From Methylococcaceae bacterium NSP1-1 (GTDB lineage Bacteria; Pseudomonadota; Gammaproteobacteria; Methylococcales; Methylomonadaceae): a DNA stretch of 13,492 bases. The position numbers and the translations under genes are program-made. Position 1 is the first letter of the stretch, and each line of letters opens with the position of its first letter. Below are positions 7,344 to 13,492 of this stretch, piece after piece. The stretch lies in contig NQJG01000024.1 in assembly GCA_002256465.1 (NCBI GenBank), positions 1 to 13,492 on the forward strand. The letters are read 5' to 3'. Below the pieces are notes generated by a model, which did not search any database, was not told the origin of the DNA, and was given only the letters and a program-made list of their open reading frames with translations.

Positions 7344-8423
7344 TTACAACGTATTTACAGCATTCAATTCCTGGAATGCTTGCTCTAAACGGGTTACCAT
7401 ACCTACTTCACCTGCGCGTTGCCATACACGTGGGTCGTAGTATTTTTTATTAGGTTTGTCATCACCGTCGGGGTTACCGATTTGACCTTGCAAATAAGCT
7501 TCGTTTTGCTTGTAGTAGTTCATAATGCCTTCCCAAGTAGCCCATTGGGTATCAGTATCGATGTTCATTTTAACTACGCCGTAGCTGATTGATTCTTTTA
7601 TTTCCGCAGCAGTAGAACCTGATCCTCCATGAAATACAAAATTCAATGTATTCGCAGGCACATCATACTTTTCAGTTACGTATTTTTGCGAATTGTCCAA
7701 TATGGTTGGTGTCAATTTAACGTTACCAGGCTTGTATACCCCGTGCACATTACCAAAAGAAGCCGCGATAGTGAAACGGTGGCTGATTTTGCTTAATTCT
7801 TCATAAGCATAGGCAACATCTTCAGGCTGTGTATACAGCAAAGAGTGATCCATATCGGTGTTATCGACACCGTCTTCTTCACCGCCGGTAACACCCAATT
7901 CAATTTCAAGCGTCATACCCATTTTGGACATGCGCTTTAAATATTGGCCGCAAATTTCGATGTTTTCTTTCAGGCTTTCTTCAGACAAATCCAACATGTG
8001 CGAGCTGAATAGTGGCTTACCTTTTTCAGCAAAATGTTTCTCGCCGGCATCTAACAAACCATCAATCCAAGGCAACAATTTTTTTGCCGCGTGGTCTGTG
8101 TGTAAAATAACTGGCACGCCGTAAGCTTCTGCCATCAGGTGTACATGTTGGGCACCTGAGATAGCGCCCAGAATTGCAGTTTGCTGCCCTTCCAGCTTAA
8201 GGCCTTTACCAGCAACAAATTGAGCACCGCCATTAGAGAATTGGATCACTACAGGAGATTTAACTTTAGCTGCGGCTTCCAATACAGCATTGATTGAATC
8301 TGTATTGATAACATTAACAGCCGGCATTGCAAACTTGTTTTCTTTGCAAATCGCAAAGACTTTTTGTACATCTTCACCGGTTACAACACCGGGTTTAACT
8401 ACATCTAAAATTTTTTGTGACAT
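7344..8423 (-). CDS. fba: class II fructose-bisphosphate aldolase
   Basis: Zinc-dependent aldolase of 359 residues, the same length as E. coli FbaA and close to it along the whole chain. It cleaves fructose 1,6-bisphosphate to dihydroxyacetone phosphate and glyceraldehyde 3-phosphate, reversibly, in the cytoplasm. The catalytic Asp and first Zn ligand are D110 and H111 (HTDHAAKKLLPW). E175 (LEIELG), H227 (SFGNVHGVYKPG) and H265 (FVFHGGSGS) match the remaining metal-site residues, and NIDTDTQWATWEG carries the phosphate- and substrate-binding Asn/Asp. It is class IIA by length and motifs. The gene is last of a - strand run after tal, 102 bp downstream, and is closed by a strong terminator. AGGA (8434-8437 on -) precedes the ATG. 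In a RuMP organism it would serve both glycolytic cleavage and regeneration of ribulose 5-phosphate; the organism type is inferred. Confidence 0.97.
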   Translation of the reverse strand: MSQKILDVVKPGVVTGEDVQKVFAICKENKFAMPAVNVINTDSINAVLEAAAKVKSPVVIQFSNGGAQFVAGKGLKLEGQQTAILGAISGAQHVHLMAEAYGVPVILHTDHAAKKLLPWIDGLLDAGEKHFAEKGKPLFSSHMLDLSEESLKENIEICGQYLKRMSKMGMTLEIELGVTGGEEDGVDNTDMDHSLLYTQPEDVAYAYEELSKISHRFTIAASFGNVHGVYKPGNVKLTPTILDNSQKYVTEKYDVPANTLNFVFHGGSGSTAAEIKESISYGVVKMNIDTDTQWATWEGIMNYYKQNEAYLQGQIGNPDGDDKPNKKYYDPRVWQRAGEVGMVTRLEQAFQELNAVNTL

Positions 8424-8468
8424 TTAGGAATCCTGTTTCAGTCTATTACGTTGAGGGTGATAAAGTCG

Positions 8469-8531
8469 AAGCCATTCGGATAATGGTTAAGAAAACTATC
8501 CACTACTGAATGGCTTAGAACTTTCTTAACC
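8469..8531 (-). other. nested alternative hairpins between tal and fba
   Basis: Two inverted repeats interleave. AAGCCATTC (8469-8477) pairs with GAATGGCTT (8508-8516), and the stem can continue with GGATA (8478-8482) and TATCC (8497-8501), leaving a 6-base bulge. GGTTAAGAAA (8485-8494) pairs with TTTCTTAACC (8522-8531), which overlaps the tal stop. The two cannot form together. No long T-run follows on the - strand. It could be an RNA processing or stabilising element that sets the tal-to-fba ratio. Function is not shown. Confidence 0.4.
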
Positions 8532-9512
8532 CTCTAGGCTGGCCAAACGAGCTGCGAGAAGTTCTTCGAGTGCTTCCAATGCTTTTGCGAAACCACTGAT
8601 GCCTTCAGCCAATTTATCAGTAGCCATTCGGTTTTCAGCGTGCATACGCTCGAAAGTAGCTTTATCTATAGATAATTTTTCAATTGACAATTTAGCTGCA
8701 TTTACTGGATCAAGCTTACGTGGTAAATTGTCCTCCGTTGCTTGCAACTCTGCTAACAGAGATGGAGCAATAGTCAACAAATCACAACCAGCTAATTCTG
8801 TAATTTCACCGACATTGCGGAAACTGGCGCCCATCACTTCAGTTTTGTAGCCAAATTTTTTGTAATAATTATAGATTTCAGTAACTGAAACTACACCCGG
8901 ATCTTCTGCTGGTGCATAAGAATCACGTCCGGTATCTTTTTTATACCAGTCAAGAATACGTCCCACGAAAGGAGAAATTAAGGTGATGCCATTTTCTGCA
9001 CAAGCAATAGCCTGATGGATACCAAACAATAGTGTCAAATTAGTGTGAATACCTTCTTTTTCAAGAATTGCAGCAGCTTGAATACCTTCCCACGTAGCAG
9101 CAATTTTAATTAACACGCGGTCACGAGACACATTATGCGCTTCGTATTGTGCAATCAATTCACGTCCTTTTGCAACGGTAGCGTCAGTGTCGAAAGAAAG
9201 TCTTGCATCAACTTCGGTTGAGACACGGCCAGGAATAATCTCGAGAATTTTAAGGCCGAAAGAAACAGCAAGACGATCAAAAGCAAGGGAAACCACTTGA
9301 GCAGCTGAAGCCGCTTGCCCTAAACTAGTTCTGGCAGCTTTCAAAGTATCATCAACAATGCCTTGGTATTGTGGCATTTGTGCAGCAGCGGTAATTAACG
9401 ATGGATTAGTGGTTGCATCGCGAGGTTTGAAGGTTTCAATTGCCTGAATGTCTCCGGTATCTGCCACAACAACAGTGACTTCTCTGAGTTGTTCTAGTAA
9501 ATTTTTTCCCAT
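8526..9512 (-). CDS. tal: transaldolase (TalB type)
   Basis: Cytoplasmic transaldolase of 328 residues. It moves a dihydroxyacetone unit between sugar phosphates: sedoheptulose 7-phosphate plus glyceraldehyde 3-phosphate to erythrose 4-phosphate plus fructose 6-phosphate. The Schiff-base lysine is K136 in [12 protein letters not shown]. Family motifs include VVADTGD (D18 and D21), DATTNPSLI (32-40), [14 protein letters not shown] (95-108) and [17 protein letters not shown]. Length and motifs fit the classical TalB subfamily, not the short FSA/TalC type. AAAGG on the - strand (about 9522-9526) precedes the ATG. It is the fourth gene of the - strand run, with a 217-bp gap upstream to the repeat protein, long enough to hold its own promoter, and fba follows. 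With transketolase and aldolase it forms the carbon-rearrangement arm of the pentose-phosphate or RuMP pathway. The C-terminus ([14 protein letters not shown]) is a little longer and more acidic than the E. coli end. Confidence 0.97.
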   Translation of the reverse strand: MGKNLLEQLREVTVVVADTGDIQAIETFKPRDATTNPSLITAAAQMPQYQGIVDDTLKAARTSLGQAASAAQVVSLAFDRLAVSFGLKILEIIPGRVSTEVDARLSFDTDATVAKGRELIAQYEAHNVSRDRVLIKIAATWEGIQAAAILEKEGIHTNLTLLFGIHQAIACAENGITLISPFVGRILDWYKKDTGRDSYAPAEDPGVVSVTEIYNYYKKFGYKTEVMGASFRNVGEITELAGCDLLTIAPSLLAELQATEDNLPRKLDPVNAAKLSIEKLSIDKATFERMHAENRMATDKLAEGISGFAKALEALEELLAARLASLEG

Positions 9513-9560
9513 AAGTGGTACCTTTTATAATTTAAGTTAAAAAAATTCGCATAATTGCAC

Positions 9561-9566
9561 ATTATA
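9561..9566 (-). promoter_or_regulatory. tal: possible -10 element of tal
   Basis: The - strand reads TATAAT here, about 48 bases before the tal start, in an AT-rich stretch. No good -35 hexamer lies at 16-18 bp (AGGCAT or CAGGCA at best), so it would need an activator or be a chance match. The rest of the 217-bp gap (9513-9729) holds short inverted repeats (GTTTAGG 9592-9598 with CCTAAAC 9635-9641; GAGGTA with TACCTC) and no gene. Confidence 0.3.
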
Positions 9567-9729
9567 ATAAACTATAAGCGCAAATGCCTGAGTTTAGGCG
9601 GTGACAGAAACATCATTCATCGAGGTAAATCTGACCTAAACCTACCTCCAGCAATTTGGGAGAAAAGGAGAAAACAGCCAGCAATTTTAAGGATTTTATT
9701 TACTGTAATCTCTTTTCCTCAGGTATTTA

Positions 9730-10683
9730 TCAATCTTGGTAACGCATGTATTTCTCAACACCCGTTTCAGTCACAATGGGTTTCTGCTTTTCGACTAAAG
9801 CTTGTCTTACCATGTACTTGGCAACCCTACTTATCTGCGGCAGACTGGCCTGATGTTGTAAATATTTGGCAACCCCTGTTGGCCCTACCTGAGCTTCGGG
9901 TTGCTTGACTTGCTTGGCAGCTAAAGCAGCTTGTTTTGCCATGTACTTTGCAACTCTGCTTGGCTGTGGCAAGCTTTCCAGGTGTTGCAAATACTTGGCA
10001 ACGCCCGTTACTTCAACTTCCGCTTGTTTTACATGTTTTACCTGTAATGCGGCCAAAGCAGCTTGTTTTGCCATATATTTTGCAACTCTACTTGGTTGAG
10101 GCAAGCTTTCTTGATGTTGAAGATACTTGGCTACACCCGTTGCTTGAAATTGCTTTGCAGATTGTTGTATTTCTTTTGTTTGGGTTGCGGCTAATATAGC
10201 TTGTTTTGCCAAATACTTGGCGACTTTACTGGGTTGTGGCAAGCTCTCCTGATGTTTCAAATACTTTGCTACCCCACTAAGTCCTGGTGCGTCTTTTTTA
10301 TTTTTTAGATATTTTTCAACACCCGTTACTTCAGTTTCCTTGAGTGTCTCCTTTTTTTGTTTTGCCGCTAATGACTGTCTCAGCAAATACTTAGTCACTC
10401 CACTGGTCGGACTGTGCTCTTGGCCTTGTAAATACCTAGCAACTCCACTGACCAATTGAACTGGCTCCTGGTCTTCTTCCTCATTTGCACTTCTACTTGC
10501 CAATAATGTAGCTTCTTGTTTATCAAGGTACTTAGCAACACCGGTAAGTCCGCTTGGATCTTTGGTGTAAACAGGATAATCGGTCTTAGCTTCCTCAATT
10601 TCCTCAATTTTAGGTCGCTTCATGAAAAAGAATAGTCCTGCAACAGCAGGAAAAAACAAACCACTCAAGTTATTCTGTTCCAT
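9730..10683 (-). CDS. unrecognised membrane-anchored protein with 13 GVAKYL-type motifs
   Basis: Protein of 317 residues from ATG 10683; I do not recognise it as a named family. A short hydrophobic anchor spans about residues 6-21, followed by KRPK, which predicts the rest lies in the cytoplasm. Thirteen copies of [ST]-[GRK]-V-x-[KR]-Y-[LM], often followed by x-x-Q, start near residues 47, 79, 94, 120, 136, 152, 182, 198, 226, 242, 269, 285 and 307. The last copies form a bipartite unit: TGVAKYLQHQ, then SLPQP, then SRVAKYMAKQ and a K/A/Q-rich linker. No enzyme motif or Cys pair is present; the tail is rich in K, Q and A, likely helical stretches in a low-complexity chain. It follows a gene encoding a similar motif-bearing protein and precedes tal. 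An in-frame GTG at 10692 overlaps that upstream stop as GTGA; ATG 10683, with GGGGGTGA upstream, is preferred. A multivalent scaffold or clustering role is inference. Confidence 0.85.
   Translation of the reverse strand: MEQNNLSGLFFPAVAGLFFFMKRPKIEEIEEAKTDYPVYTKDPSGLTGVAKYLDKQEATLLASRSANEEEDQEPVQLVSGVARYLQGQEHSPTSGVTKYLLRQSLAAKQKKETLKETEVTGVEKYLKNKKDAPGLSGVAKYLKHQESLPQPSKVAKYLAKQAILAATQTKEIQQSAKQFQATGVAKYLQHQESLPQPSRVAKYMAKQAALAALQVKHVKQAEVEVTGVAKYLQHLESLPQPSRVAKYMAKQAALAAKQVKQPEAQVGPTGVAKYLQHQASLPQISRVAKYMVRQALVEKQKPIVTETGVEKYMRYQD
9766..10278 (-). repeat. four tandem in-frame repeats of about 114-138 bp within a coding region
   Basis: Each copy encodes [ST]GVAKYL, a linker with SLPQ, then S[RK]VAKY[LM] and a linker. 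The copies occupy 10278-10141, 10140-10009, 10008-9880 and 9879-9766 on the - strand, encoding 46, 44, 43 and 38 residues. Copies 2 and 3 are nearly identical in their first 30 residues, which suggests recent duplication or homogenisation. The motifs before residue 136 are less regular and look older. Confidence 0.85.
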
Positions 10684-10687
10684 TGAT

Positions 10688-10696
10688 ATCACCCCC
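10688..10696 (-). promoter_or_regulatory. ribosome-binding site inside upstream gene end, deciding start at 10683
   Basis: The - strand reads GGGGGTGAT, ending 4 bases before ATG 10683. It contains the TGA stop (10689-10691) of the upstream gene, so ribosomes finishing that gene lie on the next start. The GTG at 10692 within it would be an alternative start for the same frame. Confidence 0.55.
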
Positions 10697-11405
10697 GGTC
10701 GCGCATGTACTTTTCAACTCCAGTTGCTGCTTTCGCTGCCGTTGTTTTTGGTGATGCTGCTTGTTGTTTTGCCATATACTTGGCAACCCCGGTTGTTGCG
10801 GTTGCTGATGCGGATTTAACCTGCTTTTCAAGGTACCTTGAAACGCCAGTCCCTGACACCTTGTTTAGGTACTTTGCGACACCAGTTGTGAGTGCATAAG
10901 ATGCTTTGGCAGGCGCTACTGCTGGTGCTTTTTTCTGAACTGTAGTGGTACTGCGATTTTTAAAGAAATAAAATCCGGCTAAGGCAAGAACGACCAAACC
11001 AATCAGATAACTGGACATAGATGATTCTTCTTTCTTAACGCCAGCAGGAGCAGCACTTTGACTTTCAACCTGATTCGAGCCAATTTCTTCTTTCGATACA
11101 GTTGTTTTTACGGATTGAGAGGGTTTGTAGCTAGGATCGTGATACAAAACTTCCGGCTGGAAATTTGCAGCAGGATATTGTGAATCAACTTCATTGCTTA
11201 CCGCGGTACTTGATGTAGCCTTTGGAGTCGATGCAGGAGCCTTACTTGCAGCTGCTGATGGGCTATTTTTGGCGATATAGTCACTGTCCTGGTAAAGCAC
11301 TTCTGGCTGGAAGTCTGCTGCTGGATATTGTTGATCTGCGCCCGCTGCAGTACTAGCTAACAGGAGTAACGCAAATGCACCTCTAGTCAAATTATTCTTT
11401 TTCAC
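10689..11405 (-). CDS. unrecognised exported, membrane-spanning protein with 4 GVAKYL-type motifs
   Basis: Protein of 238 residues, family not recognised. A Sec signal peptide (MKKNNLTRGAFALLLLASTAAGA) is likely cleaved after residue 23. The periplasmic part holds two copies of a motif, YPAADFQPEVLYQD and YPAANFQPEVLYHD, about residues 24-43 and 74-93, exactly 50 residues apart, in A/S/T/K-rich linkers. One membrane segment lies at about 133-148 (YLIGLVVLALAGFYFF), followed by KNR, so the tail is cytoplasmic. The tail has motifs near 174 (TGVAKYL), 186 (TGVSRYL), 205 (TGVAKYM) and 228 (TGVEKYM). It thus links a periplasmic motif to the same cytoplasmic motif as its neighbour. Start: GTG at 11405, since AGGTGA lies 5 bases ahead and the product is a clean signal peptide; a GTG at 11414 would overlap that site. 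It lies 128 bp downstream of transketolase and is coupled to the next gene. The role is unknown; anchoring or clustering is inference. Confidence 0.85.
   Translation of the reverse strand: MKKNNLTRGAFALLLLASTAAGADQQYPAADFQPEVLYQDSDYIAKNSPSAAASKAPASTPKATSSTAVSNEVDSQYPAANFQPEVLYHDPSYKPSQSVKTTVSKEEIGSNQVESQSAAPAGVKKEESSMSSYLIGLVVLALAGFYFFKNRSTTTVQKKAPAVAPAKASYALTTGVAKYLNKVSGTGVSRYLEKQVKSASATATTGVAKYMAKQQAASPKTTAAKAATGVEKYMRDRG
11127..11336 (-). repeat. duplicated periplasmic YPA-FQPEVLY motif
   Basis: Two 20-residue copies are encoded at 11336-11277 and 11186-11127 on the - strand. They agree at 14 of 20 positions, with the core QYPAA-FQPEVLY and a trailing D and Y. They are separated by a 30-residue low-complexity linker and lie in the predicted periplasmic part of the protein. 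Confidence 0.8.
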
Positions 11406-11410
11406 GTTGT

Positions 11411-11418
11411 TCACCTAA
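11411..11418 (-). promoter_or_regulatory. ribosome-binding site deciding start at GTG 11405
   Basis: The - strand reads TTAGGTGA, a strong match to the anti-Shine-Dalgarno sequence, 5 bases before GTG 11405. The competing GTG at 11414 is part of this site itself and so cannot use it. Confidence 0.6.
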
Positions 11419-11437
11419 AAGTCGGAAGAAGTGGATT

Positions 11438-11488
11438 GAGACCCCGACATGATAGACTGCTGTGCGCATCTAAAAGATAGGGGGTCTC
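11438..11488 (-). other. 8-bp inverted repeat in the leader between tkt and the repeat-protein genes
   Basis: GAGACCCC (11438-11445) pairs with GGGGTCTC (11481-11488), a GC-containing stem with a 35-base loop. The loop contains ATCT-AAA-AGAT, a small inner hairpin. On the - strand it lies between the transketolase stop and the next start. No T-run follows it, so it is not a clear terminator; it may be a processing, stability or attenuation structure. No convincing promoter was found in this 128-bp gap. Confidence 0.45.
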
Positions 11489-11533
11489 TCTCCAAATATT
11501 ATGTGTGTAACTACTCTATATTTTGTTTTAAAA

Positions 11534-13492
11534 TTAAAGTACTGCTTCTACGTTCTTGACTACGTTTTCAACGGTGAAGCCAAACTCCTTGAAAAGCTGA
11601 CCCGCTGGAGCAGATTCGCCAAAACGGTCGAGACCTACAATTTTACCGTTGGTTCCTACGTACTTCCACCAGCCATCGGTCACACCCGCTTCAACCGCGA
11701 CACGCTTGGTCACTGCAGCAGGTAATACCGACTCACGATAAGCCGCATCTTGAGCATCAAAGATGTTTGTAGAAGGCATAGATACTACGCGTATTTTTTT
11801 ACCTGCAGCCTTCAGTTGTTCAGCCGCTTTCAGAGCCAGTTCAACTTCCGAACCTGTAGCAATTATGATAGCTTCTGGTTGACCTTCGCTGTCACTCAGA
11901 ATATATCCACCACGTGAAATTTCCTCAATTTGCTTTTGAGTACGTGGTATGTGAGGCAGATTCTGACGGGAAAAAACCAGAATAGAAGGCCCATCTTGAC
12001 GTTCAAAAGCTGCTCTCCAGGAAACAGTCGTTTCAACTGCATCGCAAGGACGCCAGACTTGTATGCTTGGAATCAAACGCAGTGTTGCGGTTTGCTCAAT
12101 AGGCTGATGAGTTGGTCCGTCTTCACCCAGACCGATAGAGTCGTGAGTATAAACAAAGATCGAACGAATCTTCATCAAAGAAGCCATTCGCAACGCATTG
12201 CGTGCATATTCCGAGAACATCAAAAATGTCGCGCCAAATGGAATTAACCCGCCATGCAGGGCTATACCATTCATTATCGCAGACATGCCGAATTCACGTA
12301 CGCCATAGTTGATGTAATTAGCATCGGGTTTATCGGCACGCATCGGTCTGTATCCAGTCCATTCCGTCATATTGGAACAGCCTAAATCTGCGGAACCCCC
12401 AAAAATTTCCGGCAAAATCTTTGCAAAACCTTCAATTGCAGCCAATGAAGATAGACGTGTAGCCGTTGTCTTAGCTTCGGCATTAACCGCACTAACAAAG
12501 GCATCGGCATCAGCTTTCCAATTTTTTGGCAATTCGCCAACTATACGACGTTGGTATTCAGCGGCCAACTCAGGGTAAGCTGCCGTGTAAGCCGCGAACT
12601 TGTCGTTCCATTCCTTTTCAGCTTTTGCACCTTTTGCTTTGGCATCCCAACCAGCATAGACTTCCGCCGGAATTACAAACGCTTCATGATCCCAACCCAG
12701 AGCAGCCTTAGTCAGATTAATCTCGTCCTGACCTAGTGCAGCGCCATGACAAGCATGGCTTCCCGCTTTATTCGGTGAACCAAAACCAATGGTGGTTTTA
12801 CAGCAGATCATCGTTGGCTTATCCGTCATAGCCTTAGCCATTTGAACTGCTTTAGCTATTGCAGCAGAATCATGTCCATCAACATCTGCAATTACATGCC
12901 AGCCATAAGCTTCAAACCGCATTGGCGTATTATCGGTAAACCAGCCTTCGACATGACCATCAATGGAAATACCGTTGTCATCCCAAAATGCTATTAACTT
13001 GCCCAATCCCAGGGTTCCTGCCAATGAGCAGGCCTCGTGAGAAATGCCTTCCATAAGACAGCCATCGCCCAAGAAGACATAGGTGTGATGATCAACAATT
13101 TTGTGGCCATCTCTGTTGAATTGAGCAGCAAGTGCCTTTTCAGCAATCGCCATACCAACAGCATTGGTAATGCCTTGGCCTAAAGGTCCTGTAGTTGTCT
13201 CAACGCCCGGCGCATAACCATACTCCGGGTGACCAGGAGTTTTGGAATGAAGCTGACGAAAGTTCTTCAGCTCTTCGATTGGTAAATCATAGCCCGTCAA
13301 GTGCAACAAGGAATAAATCAGCATTGAACCGTGACCATTCGAAAGCACGAAACGGTCCCGATTTGACCATTGTGGATTGGTCGGATTGTGGATCATAAAG
13401 TCGTTCCACAAAACCTCGGCGATATCCGCCATTCCCATTGGTGCTCCTGGATGTCCAGAGTTTGCTTTTTGTACGGCATCCATGCTCAAAGC
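11534..13492 (-). CDS. tkt: transketolase, 5' end beyond the window
   Basis: Thiamine-diphosphate enzyme that transfers two-carbon units among sugar phosphates in the cytoplasm. 652 residues are present, and the frame is open at the window edge. Compared with E. coli TktA about 13-14 N-terminal residues are missing; the visible chain begins [20 protein letters not shown], so the true start lies outside. SGHPGAP and NGHGSML give the substrate and cofactor His residues. [13 protein letters not shown] with [10 protein letters not shown] is the ThDP/metal motif. GVREFGM carries the catalytic Glu of the ThDP ring, and [16 protein letters not shown] the pyrimidine-domain active-site loop. The C-terminal domain ([17 protein letters not shown]) is intact. 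It is the first visible gene of the - strand run leading to the two repeat proteins, tal and fba. With transaldolase it interconverts C3 to C7 sugar phosphates, regenerating pentose phosphate. TTG 13489 is an internal codon, not the start. Confidence 0.97.
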   Translation of the reverse strand, partial: ALSMDAVQKANSGHPGAPMGMADIAEVLWNDFMIHNPTNPQWSNRDRFVLSNGHGSMLIYSLLHLTGYDLPIEELKNFRQLHSKTPGHPEYGYAPGVETTTGPLGQGITNAVGMAIAEKALAAQFNRDGHKIVDHHTYVFLGDGCLMEGISHEACSLAGTLGLGKLIAFWDDNGISIDGHVEGWFTDNTPMRFEAYGWHVIADVDGHDSAAIAKAVQMAKAMTDKPTMICCKTTIGFGSPNKAGSHACHGAALGQDEINLTKAALGWDHEAFVIPAEVYAGWDAKAKGAKAEKEWNDKFAAYTAAYPELAAEYQRRIVGELPKNWKADADAFVSAVNAEAKTTATRLSSLAAIEGFAKILPEIFGGSADLGCSNMTEWTGYRPMRADKPDANYINYGVREFGMSAIMNGIALHGGLIPFGATFLMFSEYARNALRMASLMKIRSIFVYTHDSIGLGEDGPTHQPIEQTATLRLIPSIQVWRPCDAVETTVSWRAAFERQDGPSILVFSRQNLPHIPRTQKQIEEISRGGYILSDSEGQPEAIIIATGSEVELALKAAEQLKAAGKKIRVVSMPSTNIFDAQDAAYRESVLPAAVTKRVAVEAGVTDGWWKYVGTNGKIVGLDRFGESAPAGQLFKEFGFTVENVVKNVEAVL

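Noticed and set aside
9647..9690. Direct repeat CCAGCAATTT and purine-rich runs downstream of the 13-motif gene as a terminator
   Set aside because: No stable stem followed by a T-run on the - strand.
9555..10199. Open frames on the + strand across the repeat gene
   Set aside because: They are antisense shadows of the repeat-coding strand. They lack ribosome-binding sites and repeat simply because the opposite strand does.
9766..10278. Regularly spaced repeats that could be taken for a CRISPR array
   Set aside because: The repeats are in frame, degenerate at codon level, about 114-138 bp long and encode a conserved peptide motif. No cas gene or unique spacers are present.
11534..13489. Transketolase starting at TTG 13489
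   Set aside because: The family sequence continues upstream of it to the window edge; the codon is the Leu of the conserved ALSMDA stretch.

Overview
The window looks like chromosome of a Gram-negative gammaproteobacterium. The best guess is a type I methanotroph (Methylococcales) or a close methylotroph. That placement is inference: an E. coli-like class IIA aldolase, a transaldolase and a transketolase lie on one strand, as expected where sugar-phosphate rearrangement feeds a ribulose monophosphate cycle, but no methane, methanol or formaldehyde enzyme is in view. Base composition is moderately AT-leaning and even throughout, with no transposase, phage gene, CRISPR array, tRNA or rRNA visible.

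Left part (1-4848, + strand): a nitrate-type uptake cluster. It holds a small cupin protein whose 5' end is uncertain, an ABC permease (NtrB type), a single polypeptide with two ABC ATPase domains (NrtC and NrtD types fused), and a signal-peptide-bearing outer-membrane beta-barrel. The periplasmic binding protein is not in the window and probably lies upstream. The barrel would pass substrate through the outer membrane, and the permease and ATPase would carry it across the inner one.

Middle (5012-7324): a TVP38/TMEM64 (DedA-like) membrane protein broken by an apparent one-base frameshift overlaps a pyridine nucleotide-disulfide oxidoreductase by 11 bp, both on +. A 14-bp REP-like palindrome and a bidirectional intrinsic terminator then separate these genes from the converging - strand genes.

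Right part (7344-13492, - strand): in transcription order, transketolase (5' end off the window), two unrecognised membrane proteins, transaldolase and class II fructose-bisphosphate aldolase. The enzymes carry out carbon rearrangement of the pentose-phosphate/RuMP type. The two unrecognised proteins are the most interesting content. Each has one membrane segment and a predicted cytoplasmic region carrying many copies of a short motif, [ST]-[GRK]-V-x-[KR]-Y-[LM]: 13 copies in one and 4 in the other. The upstream protein also has a signal peptide and a duplicated periplasmic motif. Their translational coupling and their position between tkt and tal suggest, but do not prove, a membrane-anchored multivalent scaffold for central carbon enzymes.
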